From contig CAJTXN010000014.1 in the NCBI GenBank assembly GCA_910583605.1, forward strand, positions 4,759 to 68,758: 64,000 nt of DNA, read 5' to 3'. The translations under genes and the position numbers were made by a program. Numbering within the stretch: the first letter of the stretch is position 1; each line of letters starts with the position of its first letter. This stretch comes from an uncultured Lachnospiraceae bacterium (GTDB taxonomy: Bacteria > Bacillota > Clostridia > Lachnospirales > Lachnospiraceae). Below the pieces are notes generated by a model that was not told the origin of the DNA, did not search any database, and saw only the letters and a list, made by a program, of their open reading frames with translations. Shown piece by piece: positions 17,328 to 26,578 of this stretch.

Positions 17328-20300
17328 ATGTACACACTTGGAATAGATATCGGTTCTACCACTGTGAAGGTAGTAATTCTTGACGAAGAAAATAATATGT
17401 TATTTTCCGCATATGAAAGACATTATGCGAATATTATAGAAACATTGGGAATGTTAGTTGAACGGGCATATGAAAAACTGGGAGACGTAAGTCTGGCGCC
17501 AATGATTACCGGTTCCGGCGGTCTGACTATATCAAAACACCTGGATATCCCTTTTGTACAGGAAGTAGTTGCCGTTGCGGCTTCGCTGAAATCTTATGCG
17601 CCTCATACGGATGTAGCTATTGAGCTGGGGGGAGAGGATGCAAAGATCATTTATTTTACCGGAGGACTGGATCAGAGAATGAACGGAATCTGTGCAGGAG
17701 GCACCGGCTCCTTTATTGATCAGATGGCATCACTGCTGACTACGGATGCGGCAGGATTAAACGAATATGCCAAATCCTATAAAGCGGTTTATCCGATCGC
17801 AGCCAGATGTGGTGTGTTTGCCAAATCGGATATTCAGCCGTTGATCAATGAAGGCGCTACAAAAGAAGATCTGGCGGCCTCTATTTTTCAGGCAGTTGTT
17901 AACCAGACCATCAGCGGTCTTGCCTGCGGAAAGCCGATTCGGGGTAACGTGGCATTTTTAGGAGGACCGTTGCATTTTCTTACGGAATTGAAACAGGCAT
18001 TTATCCGGACGTTGCAGCTGGAAGGAGAACAGATCATTGCACCGGAACACTCCCATCTGTTTGCGGCAGTGGGAGCTGCCATGAATACGGAGTATGATAA
18101 GGTAACAACCATTGGGGAACTAAATCAAAAACTGAAATCCGATATACACATGGAATTTGAGGTTACAAGAATGGAGCCGCTGTTTGCGGATGAAAGTGCT
18201 TACGAAGAATTTATAAGGAACCATGATGTACATAAAGTAGCGAAAGGAAAACTGGAGGATTATGAGGGGGACTGCTTTCTGGGAATCGACGCGGGTTCTA
18301 CGACGACCAAGGCGGCAGTCGTAGGAGAAGACGGAACTCTGCTGTATTCGTTTTACAGCAGTAATAACGGCAGTCCGTTAAAGACCACCATTCGGGCCGT
18401 TCGGGAGATATACCGGCTGTTGCCGGACAGCGCCAGAATTGTCCGTTCCTGCTCTACCGGATACGGAGAAGCATTGATCAAGGCGGCATTAATGCTGGAC
18501 GAAGGAGAAGTAGAGACTGTTGCCCACTACAAGGCGGCTGCCTTTTTTGACCCGGAAGTGGATTGTATTCTGGATATCGGTGGTCAGGATATGAAATGTA
18601 TTAAGATTAAAAACGGTACCGTGGATAAAGTCCAGTTAAATGAAGCCTGTTCTTCCGGCTGCGGCTCTTTTATCGAAACCTTTGCAAAGTCTCTGAATTA
18701 TGAAGTGGCAGATTTTGCGCAGATTGCTTTGTTTGCCCGGAATCCCGTGGATTTAGGATCCAGATGTACGGTGTTTATGAATTCCAAGGTGAAGCAGGCT
18801 CAGAAGGAAGGTGCTACCGTAGAAGACATTTCGGCGGGACTTGCATATTCCGTAATAAAAAATGCTCTGCTGAAAGTCATCAAGGTAACGGACCCGGCAG
18901 ATTTGGGAAAGAGAATCGTAGTTCAGGGAGGAACGTTTTATAATAATGCAGTGCTGAGAAGCTTTGAAAAAATCTCAGGCTGTGAAGCGGTAAGACCGGA
19001 TATAGCAGGAATCATGGGTGCATTCGGTGCGGCGCTGATAGCCAGAGAGCATTATGACGGCAGTGAGACGTCTATGCTGCCCTTTGAGAGAATCGATACC
19101 CTGAAATATGATACAGTCATGACCCGGTGTAAGGGCTGCACTAATCACTGTATGCTGACCATTAATAAATTTACCGGGGGACGTCAGTTTATATCCGGAA
19201 ACCGATGTGAAAGAGGTTTGGGGAAAGAAAAGAATAAAGATAACGTACCGAATATGTTTGAGTTTAAGGAAAAATTGCTGTTTCATATGGAAACACTGAC
19301 CGGAGACCATGCGCCGAGAGGAAAAGTAGGAATTCCGAGAGTGCTGAATATGTATGAAAACTATCCGTTCTGGGCAGCTTTTTTTACAAAACTGGGATAT
19401 CAGGTGGTGTTATCCCCACGCTCGGACAGAAATATTTATGAGCTGGGAATCGAGTCCATACCAAGTGAATCCGAATGTTATCCGGCAAAGCTTGCCCATG
19501 GTCATGTGACCTGGCTGATCAAACAGGGAATCGATTATATTTTTTATCCGTGTATTGTATATGAAAGAAAAGAGCTTCCGGGTGCCAGCAATCATTATAA
19601 TTGTCCTATCGTGGCGTCTTACGGTGAAAATATCCGTAATAATATAGAAGACATCCGAAATGGAAGCGTAAAGTTTCAGAATCCTTTTATGTCCTTTGAA
19701 AATGAAGCGATCATTGCGGAACGGCTGGAGGATTACTTTGAAACGGAGAACGGCATACCGCATCGGGAGATAAGAGAAGCAGTTTCCTTTGGAATGAAGG
19801 CAATGGAACAGGTTCAGGAGCAGACCAGACAGGAAGGAGAACGGGTACTGCGTTATCTGGAAGAACAGGACAGAATCGGTATCGTCCTTGCCGGCCGGCC
19901 GTATCATCTGGATCCGGAGATTAACCATGGTATTCCGGAACTGATCAATTCCTATGGAGTGGCAGTTCTGACCGAAGACAGTATCGCACATCTGGGAACG
20001 GTGGACCGTCCTACCATAGCGGCGGATCAATGGACCTATCATTCCAGACTGTATGGGGCTGCTTCTTATGTGAGAACCAGTGACCGTCTGGAACTGATAC
20101 AGTTAAATTCCTTTGGATGCGGGCTGGATGCGGTGACCACCGACCAGGTCAGCGATATATTACAGAAATCCAATAAAATATATACGGTACTTAAGATTGA
20201 TGAAGTGAACAATCTGGGGGCGGCACGAATCCGAATTCGTTCCCTGCTTAGTGCGGTCAGGGAGCGGTCTTTAAAGAACATAACCTGTCATCCGGCGGAT

Positions 20301-21539
20301 GCCTCCCATCATCGTGCATTATTTACTAAAGAGATGCGGAAGGAATATACCATTCTCTGTCCGGAAATGTCTCCGATTCATTTTGAGATTCTGCTGCCTG
20401 CCCTGGCTTCCTGCGGATATAAGCTGGAACTTCTGCCAAGCAGTAAATCCTGTGTGGATTACGGATTGAAATATGTAAATAATGATGCCTGTTATCCCTC
20501 CCTGTTGGTGGTGGGACAGATTATGGAAGCATTGTTATCCGGAAATTATGATGTGAATAAGACGGCAGTTATCATTACCCAGACCGGAGGCGGCTGCCGG
20601 GCCACCAATTACATCGGATTTATCCGGCGGGCACTGGAAAAGGCCGGTATGCCACAGATTCCGGTAATTTCCCTGAGTCCGGGCGTAGAGACGAATCCCG
20701 GGTTTTCTTTCAGCTATAAAATGGTAAACCGGGCGCTGCAGGCATTGGTTTATGGTGATTTATTCATGCGTGTGCTGTATCGCACCCGTCCGTATGAGAA
20801 AGAAAAGGGTGCTGCCGACCGGCTTCACCGGAAATGGGCAGAAAAATGTAAACAGGATGTGGTAAAAGGAAGCAAATCCGTTTTTAAAAAGAATTTAAAA
20901 GAAATCGTAAGGGAGTTTGACCAACTGGAATTACTGGATATCAAAAAGCCAAGAGTGGGAATCGTAGGGGAAATTCTGGTGAAGTTTCTTCCGGTTGCCA
21001 ACAATCATCTGGTGGAACTTCTGGAAGAGGAAGGAGCTGAAGCGGTGTGTCCGGATTTACTGGACTTCTTCTTATATTGTTTCTGGAGCACCAATTATGA
21101 AGCAGAATATTTCGGAAAAGGAAAACTGCGGGCTCTTGGATTCAATGCTGCAGATTTTGTCATTGAACACTATAGAAAACCACTGCGACGGGCATTAAAA
21201 GAGAGCAGGCGATTTGAACCGATGCCGGATATTGAGGAACTGGCTTCATATGCGGAACCGTTTGTATCCATTGGCAATCAGAACGGGGAAGGATGGTTCC
21301 TGACGGCGGAAATGGTGGAACTGATCCGGGAAGGAGTACCGAATATCGTGTGTGCCCAGCCATTTGCCTGTCTGCCGAATCATGTGGTGGGCAAAGGTGT
21401 TATCAAGGTACTGCGGGAGGAATTTAAGGAAGCCAATATTGTGGCTGTTGATTACGACCCGGGCGCCAGTGAAGTTAATCAGTTGAACAGGATTAAACTG
21501 ATGCTTTCGGCTGCAAAGAAGAATTTGGAAAAATCTTAA
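17328..21539 (+). CDS. Large acyl-CoA dehydratase activase-related protein (BcrAD/BadFG ATPase, DUF2229 and HgdB-like parts)
   Basis: A roughly 1403-residue multidomain protein. Two ASKHA ATPase domains of the 2-hydroxyacyl-CoA dehydratase activator type begin with LGIDIGSTTVKVV (near residue 4) and FLGIDAGSTTTKAAVV (near 315). Each has the glycine/cysteine segment that binds the shared [4Fe-4S] in activators (NGICAGGTGS; NEACSSGCGS). A DUF2229 region follows (GIPRVLNMYENYPFWAAFF) and then a dehydratase-like C-terminal half with several Cys (NNDACYPS, GGGCRATNYIG). The substrate is unknown; related proteins are widespread in anaerobes. Start codons at 17316 and 17328 are both possible. Confidence 0.85.
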   Translation: MYTLGIDIGSTTVKVVILDEENNMLFSAYERHYANIIETLGMLVERAYEKLGDVSLAPMITGSGGLTISKHLDIPFVQEVVAVAASLKSYAPHTDVAIELGGEDAKIIYFTGGLDQRMNGICAGGTGSFIDQMASLLTTDAAGLNEYAKSYKAVYPIAARCGVFAKSDIQPLINEGATKEDLAASIFQAVVNQTISGLACGKPIRGNVAFLGGPLHFLTELKQAFIRTLQLEGEQIIAPEHSHLFAAVGAAMNTEYDKVTTIGELNQKLKSDIHMEFEVTRMEPLFADESAYEEFIRNHDVHKVAKGKLEDYEGDCFLGIDAGSTTTKAAVVGEDGTLLYSFYSSNNGSPLKTTIRAVREIYRLLPDSARIVRSCSTGYGEALIKAALMLDEGEVETVAHYKAAAFFDPEVDCILDIGGQDMKCIKIKNGTVDKVQLNEACSSGCGSFIETFAKSLNYEVADFAQIALFARNPVDLGSRCTVFMNSKVKQAQKEGATVEDISAGLAYSVIKNALLKVIKVTDPADLGKRIVVQGGTFYNNAVLRSFEKISGCEAVRPDIAGIMGAFGAALIAREHYDGSETSMLPFERIDTLKYDTVMTRCKGCTNHCMLTINKFTGGRQFISGNRCERGLGKEKNKDNVPNMFEFKEKLLFHMETLTGDHAPRGKVGIPRVLNMYENYPFWAAFFTKLGYQVVLSPRSDRNIYELGIESIPSESECYPAKLAHGHVTWLIKQGIDYIFYPCIVYERKELPGASNHYNCPIVASYGENIRNNIEDIRNGSVKFQNPFMSFENEAIIAERLEDYFETENGIPHREIREAVSFGMKAMEQVQEQTRQEGERVLRYLEEQDRIGIVLAGRPYHLDPEINHGIPELINSYGVAVLTEDSIAHLGTVDRPTIAADQWTYHSRLYGAASYVRTSDRLELIQLNSFGCGLDAVTTDQVSDILQKSNKIYTVLKIDEVNNLGAARIRIRSLLSAVRERSLKNITCHPADASHHRALFTKEMRKEYTILCPEMSPIHFEILLPALASCGYKLELLPSSKSCVDYGLKYVNNDACYPSLLVVGQIMEALLSGNYDVNKTAVIITQTGGGCRATNYIGFIRRALEKAGMPQIPVISLSPGVETNPGFSFSYKMVNRALQALVYGDLFMRVLYRTRPYEKEKGAADRLHRKWAEKCKQDVVKGSKSVFKKNLKEIVREFDQLELLDIKKPRVGIVGEILVKFLPVANNHLVELLEEEGAEAVCPDLLDFFLYCFWSTNYEAEYFGKGKLRALGFNAADFVIEHYRKPLRRALKESRRFEPMPDIEELASYAEPFVSIGNQNGEGWFLTAEMVELIREGVPNIVCAQPFACLPNHVVGKGVIKVLREEFKEANIVAVDYDPGASEVNQLNRIKLMLSAAKKNLEKS

Positions 21540-21659
21540 TTCAAATATTAAATAATACGAGAAATCGTTTTATATTTGTGCCGATGTATGGTAAAATAAA
21601 ATTAGAAAAGTAAGAATAATTGAGAAGGGAAAGAAATTTCAGGAAGGTAGGTGGTATAT

Positions 21660-22427
21660 ATGAAATTTCGCAGAATAGATGATACGACAGTCAGATGTAT
21701 TGTTTCCAAGGAAGATATGCAGGAATATGGCATTGCGCTGGAGGATTTTTTCAAGAATAAAGGGAAGATACATGATTTTCTTCACGTGGTTGTGGAAAAA
21801 GCAGAAGAAGAGGTAGGTTATGAGCCGAAAGACGGTATGCTGTCCATGCAGATCATGCCGTTGAGCCAGAGTACGATAGCCATTACGTTTTCGGAAGCAG
21901 TGAACGGGGATTATGAAGATATCATGAAAAATATTAAGGATAATCTGCCGGAACTGGCCGGATCCAATCAGGAGCAGTCGGATTTTCTCAGCGGATTAAT
22001 TGATTTTGAAGTAGAAGATGTCGAGGAAGAGGATTTTGACGAAGAAATAGAAGAAGAAATTTACGATGAAGAAGAGACGGCCCCGGATTTTCATCCGGAA
22101 GAAATGAAAAAGGATAAAGATATTACCGTATATCAGAGGATGGTAATCTTTATGGAGTCTTTGGCGGAATTATCGGAATATTGTAAGGCAGCCGCCGTGG
22201 ATAAGACAGTTAAAAGTGATTTATACTGGGTTCCGTCCAGACAAAGTTTCTGCATGATAATTGAGAAGGATAGGCTTTCCATGAATGTTTTCCGCCATCT
22301 GCTGGTATTGGCAACAGAATACACCTCAAAGATTTCGGACAATGAACCGCTGATTTCTTATATCAGGGAACATGGTGATTTACTGTTGGAAAAGAAGGCA
22401 TACAGGATTTTACGTAAGAACTATTAA
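21660..22427 (+). CDS. mecA: Adaptor protein MecA
   Basis: A 255-residue MecA-family adaptor that delivers substrates to ClpC for ClpP degradation and controls competence and stress proteins in Bacillus. The N-terminal substrate-binding domain begins KFRRIDDTTVRCIVSKEDM. A very acidic linker (EVEDVEEEDFDEEIEEE, about residues 117-140) precedes the C-terminal ClpC-binding domain. The start is ATG 21660; a GTG nine bases upstream lies inside the ribosome binding region. Confidence 0.9.
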   Translation: MKFRRIDDTTVRCIVSKEDMQEYGIALEDFFKNKGKIHDFLHVVVEKAEEEVGYEPKDGMLSMQIMPLSQSTIAITFSEAVNGDYEDIMKNIKDNLPELAGSNQEQSDFLSGLIDFEVEDVEEEDFDEEIEEEIYDEEETAPDFHPEEMKKDKDITVYQRMVIFMESLAELSEYCKAAAVDKTVKSDLYWVPSRQSFCMIIEKDRLSMNVFRHLLVLATEYTSKISDNEPLISYIREHGDLLLEKKAYRILRKNY

Positions 22428-22438
22428 GGAGGAGCGGC

Positions 22439-24466
22439 ATGAAATTTTCTGGAAATAAACTTTTGAAAACAGGATTGGTCTGTACGCTTACGATTTCGAT
22501 ACTGATGGGATTAACGGCTTGCGGAAACAGCAGGGAAGCAGGGACATCCGGAACCGGAAGCAAAGCAAATACCATTGATTTCGGACTGGCGGCACAGGTT
22601 ACAGACGGTTCGATTCTGCACTGTTTTTCATGGTCGTTCAACACGATTACCGAATCGATGGAAGATATTGCGGCAGCCGGATTTTCAGGGATTCAGACTT
22701 CACCGATCAATGCCTGTTATGATGGCGGCAATGCCGGAATGGAGTTGTTTGGAGAGGGTAAATGGAGTTATCATTACCAGCCCACAGACTGGAAGATTGG
22801 AAATTATCAATTGGGAACCAGAGATGAATTTAAGAAAATGTGTGATGTTGCCCACAGTTACGGAATTAAAGTAATCGTGGATGTGGCACCAAACCATACT
22901 ACGAAGGAAATCAGCGGAGTTTCCGAAGATTTGCTGACAGCGGCAGGCGGACAGGAGGCGTTATACCATTCCGGCGGAATGGATGCGATTTCTGATTACA
23001 CAGACCGGAAGCAATGTACATTAATGGGAGTAGGCGGTCTGCCGGATGTGAATACGGAGAATGTAAAGTTTCAGGATTATTTTATTTCTTATCTGAATGA
23101 CTGTATTGCCTGCGGAGCAGACGGTTTTCGTTATGATACGGCAAAACATATCGGTCTGCCGGATGATCCGAAAGATACCGGAGTTTCGGAAAATAATTTC
23201 TGGAGCAGGGTCATCAGGGAAATAAATCATGCAGATACGATTTTTAATTATGGTGAAGTCCTGCAGGATGGCGGCGAGCGGATTGCCGATTATATTGATA
23301 CGATTGGTGCGGCAACTGCCAGTTCTTATGGTTCTGCTATCCGTGATGCTGCCATGTCCGGTAAAATGGATGCGGAAAAACTGAAGGATTTTAAAGTCGG
23401 AGGTAGTACCAATGTGGTTACATGGGTAGAGTCCCATGATAATTATACCGGAGATGAATCTACATATTTATTGGTTCGCAATCAGGATATTATAAGGGGC
23501 TGGTCAATCATTGCTGCCCGGGGAGCCGGAACACCGTTGTTTTTCTCAAGGCCGTATAACAGTTCCGAAGATAATATGTGGGGAACCATGAACCGGATTG
23601 GTATGGCAGGAGATATGTTATATAAGGATTCAACGGTAGCGACAGTAAACCGTTTTCGAAATGCCATGGCAGGAGAGCCGGAGAATATTTATAATTTGAA
23701 TGAAAATACAGAAATTTTATATATTGAACGGGGGAGCAGAGGTCTTGTCATTATTAATTCCGGAGAAGAAATTAAGATAGGCGGAGAGACCACACTGGCA
23801 GACGGAACTTATATCAACCGGGTGGATGGTACGGCAGAATTTGTTGTATCCGGTGGAAAAATTACAGGCACACTGCCAAAGGATTCCGTTGTGGTTTTAT
23901 ATAATGATGGTTATATAGAAATCGGCAAGAGCCCTCTTGTTAAGGTTTCTGATGATGACAGTCAAGTATTTCATACGGACACACTGGAAGTCACACTGGT
24001 TGCCGAGAATACGGCAAAGGCAGTGTATTCTGTTAATGGCGGAGAAGAAGTGGAATTTAAAAACGGAGATAAACTCACAATCGGAGAAGGTGTGGCAGCC
24101 GGAACCGTGATTCGTATTACGTTAAAGGGTGAGAGTTCCGACGGTCTGCATAGTACCATGACATATGAATTCTCCAAAAAAGAAGGAACTTCCTCCGGTA
24201 CGGTAATTTATTTTAAAAAGCCGGATAACTGGAAAAACGAAATATGTGCTTATGTATATGATGAGACTTCTTATTCGGAAGTAAAGTATAATGAAAAATG
24301 GCCGGGAGTTGCCATGAAAGAAGAAGGAAACGGGGTATACAGTTATACCTTTACCGAAGATTGGATTGCACCTTTGGTAATCTTTACGGATGGAACCAAC
24401 CAGTCCAATGGAGAAATGGAGCCGGGGGAAAAGGTTGAAAGCGGAAAAACTTATGAAGTGAGATAA
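22439..24466 (+). CDS. Secreted GH13 alpha-amylase lipoprotein with C-terminal starch-binding module
   Basis: A 675-residue lipoprotein: hydrophobic signal, then lipobox LTAC with Cys28. The GH13 TIM barrel spans about residues 55-420. Catalytic residues visible are the nucleophile Asp233 in GFRYDTAKH, the acid/base Glu273 in YGEVLQ and the third acid in WVESHD (Asp334); PNHT is conserved region I. A linker with one Ig-like segment precedes a C-terminal module (about 590-675, IYFKKPDNW and EKWPGVAMKE) resembling CBM26-type starch-binding domains. It probably hydrolyses starch at the cell surface. The gene starts 11 bases after mecA and ends at a strong terminator. Confidence 0.92.
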   Translation: MKFSGNKLLKTGLVCTLTISILMGLTACGNSREAGTSGTGSKANTIDFGLAAQVTDGSILHCFSWSFNTITESMEDIAAAGFSGIQTSPINACYDGGNAGMELFGEGKWSYHYQPTDWKIGNYQLGTRDEFKKMCDVAHSYGIKVIVDVAPNHTTKEISGVSEDLLTAAGGQEALYHSGGMDAISDYTDRKQCTLMGVGGLPDVNTENVKFQDYFISYLNDCIACGADGFRYDTAKHIGLPDDPKDTGVSENNFWSRVIREINHADTIFNYGEVLQDGGERIADYIDTIGAATASSYGSAIRDAAMSGKMDAEKLKDFKVGGSTNVVTWVESHDNYTGDESTYLLVRNQDIIRGWSIIAARGAGTPLFFSRPYNSSEDNMWGTMNRIGMAGDMLYKDSTVATVNRFRNAMAGEPENIYNLNENTEILYIERGSRGLVIINSGEEIKIGGETTLADGTYINRVDGTAEFVVSGGKITGTLPKDSVVVLYNDGYIEIGKSPLVKVSDDDSQVFHTDTLEVTLVAENTAKAVYSVNGGEEVEFKNGDKLTIGEGVAAGTVIRITLKGESSDGLHSTMTYEFSKKEGTSSGTVIYFKKPDNWKNEICAYVYDETSYSEVKYNEKWPGVAMKEEGNGVYSYTFTEDWIAPLVIFTDGTNQSNGEMEPGEKVESGKTYEVR

Positions 24467-24479
24467 ATTCATGGATATA

Positions 24480-24530
24480 AACAGACACCGCTGAAAGGAA
24501 TGGAAATTGCCTTTCAGCGGTGTCTGTTTT
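24480..24530. terminator. Strong bidirectional terminator between amylase and degV
   Basis: A perfect 19-bp stem, 24480-24498 with 24510-24528, has an 11-base loop followed by TTTT on +. It serves both convergent genes. Confidence 0.93.
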
Positions 24531-24565
24531 AATGATATGAGAACGGCATCTGTGTAAAAGAGAGA

Positions 24566-25456
24566 TTAATTACATAATTTGTTTTTCTGAATAATTCCCA
24601 ATCCCAAAGCATAAGGGCCGGTATGACAGCCGATGGTGGTGCCGATTCTGACCGGTATTGTTTTATCGCATTGAATACCCAGATATTCCTCTGCTTCTTT
24701 TTCAAATGCTGCGGCTTCTTCATAATCATATCCACAGGACACTATGAAATTATAATCTTCTTTATTGATTCCCGGTTCGTTCAGATAAGACTTCAGAGCT
24801 GACAGTACACTGAGTTTGGACTTTTTACGGCTTCGGCTGATTCCACCCAGGGAAATATCTCCGTCTTTCATTATGATCGTCGGACGAATGCCGAGTTTAT
24901 CTCCTGCCAGTACGGCTAATTTTCCAATACGTCCGTTTTTGATTAAATATTCTAAAGATCCGACCGTGAAGTAGATACGTCCTGTTTTTTTAATTTGTTC
25001 CAATTCCGCAACAGAATCTTCATAAGAAATCCCGGCATCCCTTAATTTAACGGCTTCGTTTACAAATAAACCTTCACTGGCGGTATTCAGTGCAGAATCG
25101 ATTACCGTAATGACCGCCTCCGGATGGGTTTCAAGAATTAACTCTTTGGCATTGCAGGCGCTATTATAGGAGCCGCTGAATTTGGAAGTAATACAAATGC
25201 ATATAATAGGAATGTTTTGTTCAACATAAGGCATGAAGACATCTATATAATCCTGTACGGACGGCAGAGAAGACTTCGGTATGGCGTGTTCATCTATCAT
25301 CTTACGGTAAAAGGTGTCGTGGTCAATACCTTCCCCTTCTTTTACATAGTTTTCACCATCAAATGTAACATAAAAAGGAACAATTTTTATATTATGTGCA
25401 GTGGTATAGTCTGACAGTAAGTCACATGCACCATCACTGATAATCTGATAACTCAT
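24566..25456 (-). CDS. DegV-family fatty-acid-binding protein
   Basis: A 296-residue DegV/FakB-like protein that binds a fatty acid and presents it to a FakA-type kinase. Family motifs are the N-terminal ISDGACDL, SSLPSVQDY, ITSKFSGSYNSA and the GSLEYLIKNGRIGKLA region, with GTTIGCHTGPYALGLGI at the end. The start is ATG 25456, five bases after TTTGGAGGTT; a 13-residue upstream extension has no support. Transcription runs away from the structured repeat upstream. Confidence 0.92.
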   Translation of the reverse strand: MSYQIISDGACDLLSDYTTAHNIKIVPFYVTFDGENYVKEGEGIDHDTFYRKMIDEHAIPKSSLPSVQDYIDVFMPYVEQNIPIICICITSKFSGSYNSACNAKELILETHPEAVITVIDSALNTASEGLFVNEAVKLRDAGISYEDSVAELEQIKKTGRIYFTVGSLEYLIKNGRIGKLAVLAGDKLGIRPTIIMKDGDISLGGISRSRKKSKLSVLSALKSYLNEPGINKEDYNFIVSCGYDYEEAAAFEKEAEEYLGIQCDKTIPVRIGTTIGCHTGPYALGLGIIQKNKLCN

Positions 25457-25591
25457 AGAAAACCTCCAAAAGTACGGGTATGGTTGGAAATCCATACCAT
25501 CTATATTATATGATTAGAATATTATATCATGTGGTTTTGGAAACTACAAGATGAAATTAAAAAATATTATATTGTATTCTGTTCGGTATTC

Positions 25592-26039
25592 TGCTAGCCG
25601 GACGCAGATGGGGAAGCCTTTGGGCACAGGCTTCCCCATCTGCTGATTCTGGCTGAATTTATAAAAAAATCTGGCAACGGATTATGTTTATATTCAGCTA
25701 ATACATAAATACATATCAGAAATTTCCGGTGAGGATTAAAATGTTGTTTAAATTTTATATTTTAAGATTTAAAAATTTTTCCAAAAAACAGCGGAGGCAG
25801 AAAGCTTCGGACCCGGTTTGACGACTTTCGGAAAAAGCTGGGAAGTTCTTGGTGTTCTGCCGGAAAATCAGCTATTTCCTGACACGATGTCAGGAAAAGT
25901 CATCCGTGAGGCATGGACGCCGAATGGATGACGGTAGCGTCCGCCTTCAAATATCTATCGCAGAACACTTAGAACTTCCCAGCTTTTGGAGAGTCGTCAA
26001 ACCGGGTCCGAAGCTTTCTGCCTCTGCGTTCGGCTGGCA
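25592..26039 (+). repeat. Structured repeat element A with 16-bp terminal inverted repeats
   Basis: The 448-bp non-coding element fills most of the 701-base gap between degV and the next gene. Ends are TGCTAGCCGGACGCAG at 25592-25607 and, inverted, 26024-26039 (14 of 16 match). Inside the left end is a perfect 15-bp hairpin (25605-25619 with 25628-25642). The right half is a long imperfect hairpin of about 70 pairs (25791-25860 with 25960-26027) that encloses a branched core. The core and right end recur at 46.3-46.5 kb. It looks like a MITE or a mobile structured RNA. Bases 25643-25790 are AT-rich with nothing else visible. Confidence 0.75.
25852..25968 (+). ncRNA. Branched core of element A, candidate structured RNA
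   Basis: Closing stem 25852-25860 with 25960-25968. Hairpin 1: TTTCCTGACA (25875-25884) with 25888-25897. Hairpin 2: GTCATCC (25899-25905) with GGATGAC (25926-25932), capped by GGC/GCC. A possible pseudoknot pairs GGACGC (25915-25920) with GCGTCC (25937-25942). The same layout with different stem sequences occurs at 46326-46441. Transcription is not shown, and the strand is a guess. Confidence 0.5.
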
Positions 26040-26066
26040 GGCAAATGAACCACAAAAAAATAGTAT

Positions 26067-26094
26067 TTGTGTATTTACCAATTAATGCTATAAT
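26067..26094 (+). promoter_or_regulatory. Promoter for the 89-residue conserved protein
   Basis: TTGTGT at 26067-26072 and a perfect TATAAT at 26089-26094 have 16-base spacing, 60 bases upstream of the start codon. Confidence 0.5.
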
Positions 26095-26157
26095 ATTTAG
26101 ATACTTCCTTTGAGATAATCATACCATACATCAATTATTAGAAGAAAGGAGCTTCTT

Positions 26158-26427
26158 ATGTTCCGATTATGGGCAAAAACATTTAAAAACAATCATATGC
26201 TGAATGATATGACAGTATCAAATAATACGGCGGGACTTACCAGAACCCAGAAAATTTTTCAGGCCATCGATGAAATCTGTCTGGAATTTGATTTGGGGAA
26301 ACCAATCTGGCTGAGTGCAAATGTGGAAGATTTTAAAAGGCACGATAAAGTCCGGTTTCGTCAGGATAATTTTATAGAAGAAGTGGATTTTGACTATTTG
26401 GAAATTCATGTGATAGAAGAGGACTGA
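26158..26427 (+). CDS. Conserved hypothetical protein of Clostridia
   Basis: An 89-residue soluble protein without signal peptide or membrane segment. I recognise the pattern of a small conserved Lachnospiraceae protein: a basic N terminus (FRLWAKTFKNN), TRTQKIFQAIDEICLEFDL, then KPIWLSANVEDFKRHDKVRF and an acidic end (FDYLEIHVIEED). The function is unknown. The ATG follows AAAGGAGC and has its own promoter. It stands alone between repeat element A and the Mrp gene. Confidence 0.75.
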   Translation: MFRLWAKTFKNNHMLNDMTVSNNTAGLTRTQKIFQAIDEICLEFDLGKPIWLSANVEDFKRHDKVRFRQDNFIEEVDFDYLEIHVIEED

Positions 26428-26578
26428 CCGGATTCAGGAAGCGGAGAAACTGCCGGAAATGTGAAAAAATTATGATAATCTTGCCTGATTTCTGAAACTG
26501 TGTTATAGTTTCTTCAGTATTAAAATAAGAAAAATAAAAAATATTCGATAGTATTTATATATGGAGGTTTGCGGTAAA

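Noticed and set aside
25605..25642. Transcription terminator
   Set aside because: The perfect 15-bp hairpin has no T run on either strand and no gene reading into it; it is better seen as part of repeat element A.
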